From assembly GCA_050633905.1 (NCBI GenBank), contig JBOEHJ010000023.1, positions 62,001-126,000 of the forward strand: 64,000 nucleotides of DNA, in the 5' to 3' direction. The position numbers and the translations under genes are program-made. Source of the stretch: JANQPX01 sp050633905. Its GTDB lineage: Bacteria > Pseudomonadota > Alphaproteobacteria > Geminicoccales > Geminicoccaceae. Positions 1 through 6,872 of the stretch are shown in pieces (the first letter of the stretch is position 1; every line of letters begins with the position of its first letter). Under the pieces are notes generated by a model. That model ran no database searches. It was not told the origin of the DNA and saw nothing but the letters and a program-made list of their open reading frames with translations.

Positions 1-234
1 CCCTTCGATTGCTGGATAAGCGCCGTCTATCACATCGCGCGTCCACAAGGCGTGCGTAACCGCGTCGACGTCGAAGGGCGGCTGATCAAAATCGATCCTT
101 TGATCCGCTGGTCCAAACCCGATGTTCGCGACTTCATGCGCACGCATCGTCTGCCCTATCACAAGATGGCTAAGCGTCAGTATCGATACGATAAAACCGA
201 CGACGAGGCCGTGCACCCCACCTATCATTTCTGA
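1..234 (+). CDS. C-terminal part of a PAPS/APS reductase-like (CysH family) protein, truncated by the window edge
   Basis: The reading frame is open from base 1 and stops with TGA at 232-234, so the start lies outside the window. The visible 77 residues include a DCWISAVYHIAR segment and a KIDPLIRWSKPDVRDFM segment. These resemble the part of phosphoadenylyl-sulfate reductases after the PAPS-binding site, ending in the family-typical PYHKM. The family normally continues with a cysteine-bearing tail (an SIGCxPCT motif and often ECGIH). Here the protein ends at VHPTYHF with no such cysteines, so it may be a variant that does not use the usual redox cysteine. It lies 170 bp upstream of sat, on the same strand, so sulfur assimilation or oxidation is the likely context. 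Family assignment is moderate because only the end is seen. Confidence 0.6.
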   Translation, partial: PFDCWISAVYHIARPQGVRNRVDVEGRLIKIDPLIRWSKPDVRDFMRTHRLPYHKMAKRQYRYDKTDDEAVHPTYHF

Positions 235-404
235 TGATTTGGCCCGCGCCAAGTCACGTCCTGCATGTCGCCCATGCGGCGTGATCGATGCACCGATCTT
301 TTTGACCGAACGAGTATAACGCCTATCGACAGATGCCACTTGCATTGTAACCTCAATAGTAACGGCCGGACGAACGGCTGGCCTGAATCTGGGGAGATCA
401 CGTC

Positions 405-1598
405 ATGGCATCCCTGATAGGACCGCATGGCGCCAATGCGCTAAAACCTCTTCTCGTCAGTGATGAGAAGAAGCGGCGTTATTTGAGCAGCGAATCATTG
501 TCATTGCCATCGACTATCATGAGTTCGGCTGCAGCCGGCAACGCGGTCATGCTGGCGGGCGGCTATTTCACGCCCTTGACGGGGTTTATGAACAAAGCGG
601 ATGCCCTTCATATCGGGCGATCCATGACGACGACCAATGGGCTCTTCTGGCCAACCCCGGTTTTGAACCTGGTCAAGGATACGGGCTCGATATCGCCGGG
701 CGACCATATCGCCCTCCGCGATCCCAATGTTGACGGAAACCCGGTCCTGGCTATCCAAACGGTGCAATCCATCGATCGTTTCTCGCGAGCAGAGATCCAG
801 GAACTTGCTGAAGCGGTCTATGGAACGTCGGATCGCGACCATCCCGGCGTTGCGGATTTTCTTTCCCAGGGTGATCTGGCGTTATCCGGGCCGGTTCAGG
901 TGCTGAACTACAGCTATTTTGCTACCGATTTTCCTGAGACCTTTCGATCGGCAATCGATATTCGCCGTGACATTGAGGAAAAAGGCTGGACCCGCGTTGT
1001 TGCCTTTCAAACACGCAATCCCATGCACCGCGCCCATGAAGAACTCTGCCGCATGGCCATGGAGCGGATTGGTGCCGATGGTCTGGTCATTCATATGCTG
1101 CTGGGCAAGCTGAAGCCCGGCGACATACCAGCTTCAGTGCGCGACGCCGCCATCCGCAAGATGGTCGATCTTTATTTCCCACCCAACTCGGCCATGATCA
1201 CAGGATACGGCTTTGACATGCTTTACGCCGGGCCGCGCGAAGCCCTGCTGCATGCCGTCTTTCGCCAGAATATGGGGGCTTCCCATTTCATCGTGGGGCG
1301 CGATCATGCAGGTGTTGGCGACTACTACGACCCTTTCGAGGCGCAGGAGATTTTTGATCAGGTTCCCAAGGACGCGCTCAAGATCAAGCTCTTCAAGGCT
1401 GATCACACCGCCTATTCCAAGAAGTTGGAGAAAGTCGTGATGATGCGCGAAGCGCCGGATCATACGCCTGATGATTTCGTGCTGCTCTCGGGAACGGCGG
1501 TGCGCGAAATGCTCGGCAAGGGCATCGCACCACCCGCTGAATTCTCTCGTCCTGAAGTCGCCGAAATCCTGATGGACTATTATCGCGAGCAGTCATAG
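405..1598 (+). CDS. sat: Sulfate adenylyltransferase (ATP sulfurylase), homo-oligomeric dissimilatory-type
   Basis: This 397-residue protein interconverts ATP plus sulfate with adenosine 5'-phosphosulfate (APS) plus pyrophosphate in the cytoplasm. The nucleotide-binding motif QTRNPMHRAHE starts near residue 202 and the second signature GRDHAG lies near residues 298-303. Both are diagnostic of the Sat family rather than the CysDN type. Length matches single-domain Sat without an APS-kinase extension. The ATG has a GGGGAG ribosome-binding site 8-9 bases upstream. Together with aprMBA 1.5 kb downstream, it would run in the ATP-forming direction during sulfite oxidation (APS plus PPi to sulfate plus ATP). 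That direction is inferred from known sulfur oxidisers, not shown by the sequence. Confidence 0.95.
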   Translation: MASLIGPHGANALKPLLVSDEKKRRYLSSESLSLPSTIMSSAAAGNAVMLAGGYFTPLTGFMNKADALHIGRSMTTTNGLFWPTPVLNLVKDTGSISPGDHIALRDPNVDGNPVLAIQTVQSIDRFSRAEIQELAEAVYGTSDRDHPGVADFLSQGDLALSGPVQVLNYSYFATDFPETFRSAIDIRRDIEEKGWTRVVAFQTRNPMHRAHEELCRMAMERIGADGLVIHMLLGKLKPGDIPASVRDAAIRKMVDLYFPPNSAMITGYGFDMLYAGPREALLHAVFRQNMGASHFIVGRDHAGVGDYYDPFEAQEIFDQVPKDALKIKLFKADHTAYSKKLEKVVMMREAPDHTPDDFVLLSGTAVREMLGKGIAPPAEFSRPEVAEILMDYYREQS

Positions 1599-1627
1599 CG
1601 TCCGTTAGAACTTGAAAGAGGACGCGC

Positions 1628-1993
1628 CTAAAGATCCGTGTATTTCTTTGCCGTGCCACGGGCCTTCGCCACTGGATATTTGATGTCATTGGCAGCAATC
1701 TTGTCAGCCGCCGCCGCTTGAAGGTCGATGCCTGTACGTTCTGCGATTAGGAGAAGGTAGAGAAAAACATCGGCACATTCTTCCGCCAGGCGCTGACGCA
1801 TCGCCGTGCCCTTAGCCTCCTGTTCGAACGCCACTTCCGACTTCCATTGTGCAAGTTCAAGAAGCTCACCGGCTTCGAGGTTAAGCGATAGAATCAGGTC
1901 TTTCAGCGCGTGAAACTGACGCCAGTCGCGTGCATCGCGAAAGGCAAGGAGCCGCTCTGTAAGATCATCTAGGCTTGGCCGATGCTTGTGCAT
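1628..1993 (-). CDS. MazG-like / RS21-C6-type nucleotide pyrophosphohydrolase
   Basis: The protein has 121 residues from the chosen ATG. The longer in-frame extension upstream has no family similarity and runs into the metallophosphoesterase gene, so I reject it. The all-alpha NTP pyrophosphohydrolase pattern is visible: LEAGELLEL near residues 39-47, and EECADVFLYLL near 71-81 supplying the acidic metal ligands. Such enzymes hydrolyse non-canonical or excess dNTPs, often dCTP, to the monophosphate and pyrophosphate. It is transcribed toward sat on the opposite strand and has no obvious operon partner. Substrate cannot be deduced. Confidence 0.82.
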   Translation of the reverse strand: MHKHRPSLDDLTERLLAFRDARDWRQFHALKDLILSLNLEAGELLELAQWKSEVAFEQEAKGTAMRQRLAEECADVFLYLLLIAERTGIDLQAAAADKIAANDIKYPVAKARGTAKKYTDL

Positions 1994-2110
1994 AAGGGTC
2001 CCATCTTCAACGCTACGCAGCGATCTGACGCACTGCATCGATACCACCTGCCCTGCTAATCTACCGCGATTGCAGGCTTGTCCATCATGACCTTGGAATA
2101 GAGCATCGCT

Positions 2111-2803
2111 ATGCGCATCATTCAACTCTCCGACAGTCATATCTCCATGACCAAGCCGGCAAGGATCGCTGAGCTCGAAGCCTTCGTTCGGCATATCAAC
2201 GAGCTGAAGCGACAGCCTGATGCCGTCGTGCACACCGGCGACGTTGCCCATGATGGCCTGCAGAACGAATATGAAACGGCAAAACAGGTGCTCGACAACC
2301 TCTCAGCACCCTATTTCGTCCTTGCCGGCAACCGCGATCATCGCGGCCACCTAACCAAGGTCTTCGACGACGGCGATCATCTGCAATCCGGCATGGACTT
2401 TGTCCAATATGCCGTCGATCATCTGCCGGTCCGTCTCATCATGCTCGATACTGTCAGCCTGTCGAGCAACAAAGGAGGTTTTTGCCAACAGCGCCAAGAG
2501 CATCTAAGGCATCTCTTGGCCAAGGACACTTCTCGTCCGGCCGCCCTCTTCTCGCACCATCCTCCCTTCCCCGTCGCGGTCGGACCCGAGCCGAAGAACT
2601 TCGAGGACTGGCAGCAAGCGGAAAACCTTGTCGCCGAGATCGGCCGCCATGACAATATCGCCGGTCTGTTCTCAGGCCATGTTCACCGGTCCTTCGAGAC
2701 CGAGATCGACGGGGTGTCGGCTAGCATGATTTCTTCTGTCGTTTCCGACCTCCGTTGGGATCAGCCCAAAAACATACCCGTCTTTAGGACCATCGACATC
2801 TAG
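2111..2803 (+). CDS. Calcineurin-like metallophosphoesterase, CpdA (3',5'-cyclic nucleotide phosphodiesterase) type
   Basis: A 230-residue protein with the complete dinuclear metal-site series: DSH at residues 8-10, GD at 43-44, GNRDH at 73-77, HH at 149-150 and GHVH at 189-192. The order and spacing match the CpdA/Icc class of metallophosphoesterases, which hydrolyse cyclic nucleotides or related phosphodiesters in the cytoplasm. Start ATG at 2111 places the first metal motif at the usual distance from the N-terminus. It diverges from the MazG-like gene. cAMP is the classic substrate, but members of this family also cut other phosphodiesters, so the exact substrate is open. Confidence 0.85.
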   Translation: MRIIQLSDSHISMTKPARIAELEAFVRHINELKRQPDAVVHTGDVAHDGLQNEYETAKQVLDNLSAPYFVLAGNRDHRGHLTKVFDDGDHLQSGMDFVQYAVDHLPVRLIMLDTVSLSSNKGGFCQQRQEHLRHLLAKDTSRPAALFSHHPPFPVAVGPEPKNFEDWQQAENLVAEIGRHDNIAGLFSGHVHRSFETEIDGVSASMISSVVSDLRWDQPKNIPVFRTIDI

Positions 2804-3134
2804 TCGATTGTCCACGCCACCAACTTGCCTGTACAACGCCATGTCGTCGGCTCGCACCAGTCGATAATGCAGATTCGTTAAGGAATCTTTTACGGCCACT
2901 TTAGCGTCCACCAGCCTGCTAAAAGGCCGTTTCAATCGTTTTCTCAAGCGTTACGGGGTCTTTCGATCAAAGTTTGCCTTTAAGAAATGCCGCCTCCTAT
3001 CTCATGATGTCTTCCATCTATGGCCTTGCGAGTTGACCTTTAGGTCAGTGAAAGGTAGTTGAATTAAAAGCGCTCAAATCCATTTCCGCTAAGGAGAATG
3101 GAACAAGCGCAATGTTTTGAGGGGGCTTTTCTTG
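2804..3134. other. 331-bp gap upstream of aprM holding an inverted-repeat operator candidate
   Basis: No coding sequence is supported here. Antisense frames crossing it match no family I recognise. The only organised element is a 14-bp inverted repeat at 3034-3047, listed separately. The base composition becomes more AT-rich toward aprM, as expected for a promoter region. Confidence 0.5.
3034..3047. promoter_or_regulatory. Inverted repeat TGACCT-TT-AGGTCA upstream of aprMBA
   Basis: Two perfect 6-bp arms are separated by TT, 88 bp before the aprM start. The left arm overlaps a TTGACC that could serve as a -35 box, although no convincing -10 is visible. This is the expected geometry for a dimeric repressor or activator controlling the Apr operon. 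The cognate regulator is unknown, and the site rests on one occurrence only. Confidence 0.4.
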
Positions 3135-3899
3135 ATGTTCAGCAGCAATCCCTTTGCCGAATTGTCGGTGTCCGTTTCACCGTCGATCATGAAGACCTAT
3201 GTCCTGGTCATGATCCTTCTGGTCATCGGCGGAACGCTATTCGATATTTGGCACAAAAAAAGCGCCCTATACTTTTTCGACAACTGGCGAAAGACGAAGG
3301 ACAAGGGGGAAAAAGACCACGGCGGTGTTGCTGGGCTGGCTCTTCAGACTGCAGCGTCTGAAGTTCTAACCTCTTCTGAATTTTGTAACCCCAAGCGTCG
3401 CATCGCCCATCTGCTGACGATGTACGGTTTCATCGCCTATGCGTTTTCAACCTTCGTGATGGTGTTTTGGTACTCAGCAGCACCGGGCACGGCCACCCCG
3501 TTCCTATGGCCAATGCTCTGGTTCCTCGGTGCCCTTTCGGTCTGTGTTGGCGGCTATTGGTTCTGGTTCGTCATTCGAGCCGATGTATCGGCTGAGGGAC
3601 AGTCTCCGTTCCGGCTGATGCGCGCTGACCTGTTCATCGTCTCGCTTCTGGCAAGCGTCACGCTTGGCCTGCTCTGGGCCATCTCACAATCAACGTTTTT
3701 CCTAGCACTCTATCTGATGGCGACCACCTTGCTGTTCGGATCCGTGCCCTGGTCCAAATTCTCGCATATGTTTTTCAAGCCGGCAGCCGCTTTGCAAAAA
3801 CGCGTGGCCAATGCAAATGGCTCGCGCAACAACCTGCCGCCGCCAGCCGACAAGCCAGAAGTCTTCGGCAGCGCCCGCCGGCAGCCCAGCCATTACTAG
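3135..3899 (+). CDS. aprM: AprM-type integral membrane protein of the APS reductase operon
   Basis: The protein has 254 residues with about five hydrophobic membrane segments: near residues 19-36, 100-118, 126-148, 168-190 and 193-210. The loop following the first segment is charged. It lies directly before aprB and aprA in the order aprM-aprB-aprA, known from phototrophic and other sulfur oxidisers. There AprM is proposed to anchor AprBA at the membrane and pass electrons to the quinone pool. I chose the ATG at 3135 because GAGGGGG lies nine bases upstream. A TTG at 3117 would extend it by six residues. A copy of the dispersed repeat starts directly after the TAG stop and separates aprM from aprB by about 150 bp. 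Confidence 0.75.
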   Translation: MFSSNPFAELSVSVSPSIMKTYVLVMILLVIGGTLFDIWHKKSALYFFDNWRKTKDKGEKDHGGVAGLALQTAASEVLTSSEFCNPKRRIAHLLTMYGFIAYAFSTFVMVFWYSAAPGTATPFLWPMLWFLGALSVCVGGYWFWFVIRADVSAEGQSPFRLMRADLFIVSLLASVTLGLLWAISQSTFFLALYLMATTLLFGSVPWSKFSHMFFKPAAALQKRVANANGSRNNLPPPADKPEVFGSARRQPSHY

Positions 3900-4012
3900 T
3901 GGCATGGCCACATCATGTCGTTGCCACCGCAATGGCCGAGATTGATGGTATGCGGCCAAGTTTTCGACGTTCGTCATGGTTCACTTTGCTGAAGACACGC
4001 TACGAGCAGACT
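3900..4012 (+). repeat. Dispersed intergenic repeat, copy 1 (between aprM and aprB)
   Basis: It starts on the base after the aprM stop with TGGCATGGCCACATCATG. It carries the right block GGTATGCGGCCAAGTTTTC near 3947-3965 and a tail with TGAAGACAC at 3990-3998 followed by ACGAGCAGACT. The tail recurs at the same distance from the left block in copy 4 (TGAAGACAC) and in part in copy 6 (ACGAGCAG). It sits inside the apr operon, so the element must be transcribed if aprMBA is one unit. Confidence 0.7.
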
Positions 4013-4051
4013 ATGAAAAAAAGTTTGCGATCAAGGGGGTAATGAAAGCTC

Positions 4052-4516
4052 ATGCCAACATTCGTTTATATGACCAGCTGTGATGGCTGTGGACACTGTG
4101 TTGATATCTGTCCCTCCGATATCATGCATATCGACCCCACCTATCGGCGTGCCTACAATATCGAGCCGAATTTTTGCTGGGAATGCTATTCCTGCGTGAA
4201 GGCCTGTCCGCAAAACGCCATTGACGTGCGCGGCTATGCTGACTTTGCCCCGATGGGCCATAGCGTTCGGGTTCTGCGGGAGGAAGGCAAGGGCACCATC
4301 TCCTGGCGGCTTAAATTCCGTGACGGTAGAGAGAAAAACTTTGTTTCCCCAATCCGCACAACACCTTGGGGATCGATTAAATCACCAGCCGACTACGATG
4401 CGCCCAAGCCAGAAGATCTTAAATCCCAGGAACTCGCGCATGAACCCGATGCACTCAACGTCGAGGGCGGATTACCCGCATTGGCTCCGGATCAGCTAAA
4501 GCAGGGAGTGGTCTAG
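4052..4516 (+). CDS. aprB: Adenylylsulfate (APS) reductase beta subunit, two [4Fe-4S] ferredoxin
   Basis: A 154-residue iron-sulfur subunit that passes electrons to or from the AprA flavin. Two cluster-binding cysteine sets are visible: C10, C13, C16, C20 (SCDGCGHCVDICP) and C42, C45, C48, C52 (CWECYSCVKACP). The 100-residue C-terminal extension is typical of AprB, where it wraps around AprA. Length equals that of characterised AprB proteins. A purine-rich AAGGGGG precedes the ATG. The stop codon overlaps the aprA start by one base (TAGTG), so the two are translationally coupled. Confidence 0.95.
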   Translation: MPTFVYMTSCDGCGHCVDICPSDIMHIDPTYRRAYNIEPNFCWECYSCVKACPQNAIDVRGYADFAPMGHSVRVLREEGKGTISWRLKFRDGREKNFVSPIRTTPWGSIKSPADYDAPKPEDLKSQELAHEPDALNVEGGLPALAPDQLKQGVV

Positions 4517-6360
4517 TGAGTCTCTTCTCGCGCAGAAAAACGGTTCATGTGGATAGTGACATTCTCGTCATCGGCGGCGGCATGGCCGGCTGTGGCGCCA
4601 CCTACGAGTCTCGATATTGGGGGCGTGACCTGAAGGTCGTCTGCGTCGAGAAGGCTAACATCGAGCGCAGCGGCGCTGTCGCCCAAGGTCTGTATGCGAT
4701 CAATTGCTATATGGGCATGCAATGGGACGAAAATCAGCCGGAAGACCATGTCCGCTACGCCCGAAATGATCTGATGGGCCTGGTGCGCGAAGACCTCGGC
4801 TACGACATCGCACGGCATGTCGACAGCACGGTGCACAAATTCGAGGAGTGGGGTCTTCCGATCATGAAAGACCCGGAGACCGGGCGCTATTTGCGTGAGG
4901 GCAAATGGCAAATCATGATCCATGGCGAGAGTTATAAGCCGATTGTCGCCGAGGCCGCACGCAAGGCTGCGACCGAAATCTACAATCGAATCATGGTGAC
5001 CCATCTCCTCAAGGACAAAAAGAATCCCAACCGGGTCGCGGGTGCCGTTGGCTTCAATGTCCGTACCGGTGATTTTTACGTGTTCCGCGCCAAGGCTGTA
5101 ATCGTGGCCGCAGGCGGTGCTTCCCATATCTTCAAGCCCCGCGCCGTGGGCGAAGGAATGGGACGGACTTGGTACGCTCCATGGAGTAGTGCTTCGGCCT
5201 ACGCCTTGCCGATCCAGGCCGGTGCAAAGATGACCCAGATGGAAAACCGCATCGTTCTGACCCGGTTCAAGGATGGCTACGGCCCGGTCGGCGCCTACTT
5301 CCTCCATCTCAAAACCTATACGCAAAATGCCTATGGCAACGAGTACGAGTCGAATTGGTACGATCAAACAAAGGAATTGGTCGGCGACTATATCGACCGG
5401 CACCCAGTCCCGACTTGTCTGCGCAACCATGCCATTCTGGAAGAGGTCAAGGCCGGACGCGGCCCCATCCGCATGGTGACAACGGAAGCCTTCCAGGACC
5501 CCCATAAAGAGACAGTGGGTTGGGAAAACTTCCTCGGCATGACGATCGGCCAGGCGGTGGTATGGGCATCCCAGAACATAGATCCCAAACATACCAACCC
5601 CGAACTCACCACCTCTGAGCCCTATGTCATGGGCTCCCATGCCACCTGTTCTGGCGCCTGGGCAAGTGGTCCGGAAGACTATGCACCCGATGAGTATCAA
5701 TGGGGCTACAACCGGATGATGACGGTAGACGGCCTGTTCGGTGCCGGCGATACCATCGGCGGCACGGCGCATAAATTCTCATCAGGCTCCTTCACCGAAG
5801 GCCGGATCGCCGCTAAAGCTGCCGTCAATTACGTCAACGATCTGAAGAACGAACTGCCCGAAGTCGATGAGAACGAATATAGGACGCTCGAGCAGGTCGT
5901 CTTTCAGCCTATGGAGACTTTTGACGTCGGCAAGAATGAGATTGTTGCCGGCACTGTGTCGCCGAGCTATCTCCTGCCGCTGCACGGTCTTCAGCGTCTT
6001 GAGAAGATCATGGACGAGTATGTCGGCGGCATCAGCTCGCACTACACGACCAACACGCCCATGCTGACCAGAGGGCTCGAACTCCTTGGGATGTTGAAAG
6101 AGGACCTCGACTATCTTGGTGCGGAAGACCTGCATCAGCTGCAGCGCGCCTGGGAATTACAACATCGGGTTCTGGCCTCGGAAAGTGTCACCCACCACAC
6201 CATGTTCCGCGAAGAGACGCGCTGGCCTGGCTACTACTACAGAGCTGATCATCCGAAGCTCGACGACCAGGATTGGCACTGTTTCACCCTGTCTCGCTAC
6301 CATGCGGAAACCGGTGAATGGGAGATGGAGAAGGCACCCGTCTACCACATCATCGACTGA
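4516..6360 (+). CDS. aprA: Adenylylsulfate (APS) reductase alpha subunit, FAD-containing
   Basis: The catalytic subunit has 614 residues and begins at GTG within the aprB stop. Near residues 15-33 it shows the FAD-binding loop DILVIGGGMAGCGATYESR, followed by the substrate-region SGAVAQGLYAINCYMG. Length and layout match AprA of the fumarate-reductase-like flavoprotein family. It converts AMP plus sulfite to APS in sulfur oxidisers, or the reverse in sulfate reducers. No dsr or sox genes are in the window, so the sulfite source is unseen. It could be organosulfonate or DMSP degradation, or the Dsr system elsewhere. With sat at 405-1598 it completes the APS pathway of sulfite oxidation. Confidence 0.95.
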   Translation: MSLFSRRKTVHVDSDILVIGGGMAGCGATYESRYWGRDLKVVCVEKANIERSGAVAQGLYAINCYMGMQWDENQPEDHVRYARNDLMGLVREDLGYDIARHVDSTVHKFEEWGLPIMKDPETGRYLREGKWQIMIHGESYKPIVAEAARKAATEIYNRIMVTHLLKDKKNPNRVAGAVGFNVRTGDFYVFRAKAVIVAAGGASHIFKPRAVGEGMGRTWYAPWSSASAYALPIQAGAKMTQMENRIVLTRFKDGYGPVGAYFLHLKTYTQNAYGNEYESNWYDQTKELVGDYIDRHPVPTCLRNHAILEEVKAGRGPIRMVTTEAFQDPHKETVGWENFLGMTIGQAVVWASQNIDPKHTNPELTTSEPYVMGSHATCSGAWASGPEDYAPDEYQWGYNRMMTVDGLFGAGDTIGGTAHKFSSGSFTEGRIAAKAAVNYVNDLKNELPEVDENEYRTLEQVVFQPMETFDVGKNEIVAGTVSPSYLLPLHGLQRLEKIMDEYVGGISSHYTTNTPMLTRGLELLGMLKEDLDYLGAEDLHQLQRAWELQHRVLASESVTHHTMFREETRWPGYYYRADHPKLDDQDWHCFTLSRYHAETGEWEMEKAPVYHIID

Positions 6361-6872
6361 TCTCCCCCCTCTCTTTTAGGCGATCGATCTCTCGTCGGCT
6401 GAGACGCTTTTGACTGCCCAAGGAAAAGGCATCAGCGGTTCAACCCGCTCCCTTCCCCACCCCAAGATTATCCTCGCGGCGGGTGGTAGGACGGGGAGCG
6501 GTCCGACTCTCTCGTCACAAAGTAAGGCAATGCAGAGATCCTCTAAGGTCCACGTCCGCCGACTGTAACAAGAACCCCGTCTCATCGTCCACGAGGCCAA
6601 TATTCTGCCCTCACCTCTTCACTCCTTAGCGATTTGTTAAGTAAATCCGGCTAAGGATGTAAATTCTGACGCCTGAGTAAGACTTCGCTGTTTTTTTAAG
6701 TTTTCTGATCAACATCGAATGCTCAAATATCACATACAATAAAAGAATAACTTTTACTAATTACAAATTTCATACTAAATCAAAACACAAACCATTCAGA
6801 TGCTATTTTAAGACAATATGAATCATTGATTACTATCCAATAGTTTTGAATGGCGATTTGAGGTGAGAAATA
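6361..6872. other. 512-bp gap between aprA and the chemoreceptor gene
   Basis: The first 250 bp are GC-rich and include a possible long-range stem, CCGCTCCC at 6445-6452 with GGGAGCGG at 6494-6501. It could fold after the aprA stop but has no T-run. From about 6660 to 6860 the sequence turns strongly AT-rich, consistent with the promoter region of the chemoreceptor gene. No coding sequence is supported. Confidence 0.45.

Noticed and set aside
1994..2251. N-terminal extension of the MazG-like protein
   Set aside because: The added residues overlap the metallophosphoesterase gene and are unlike the family. The ATG at 1993 gives the usual length.
4513..5772. Long minus-strand frame (419 codons) opposite aprA
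   Set aside because: It lies completely within aprA, shows no family similarity and has the composition expected from the complement of a GC-biased gene.
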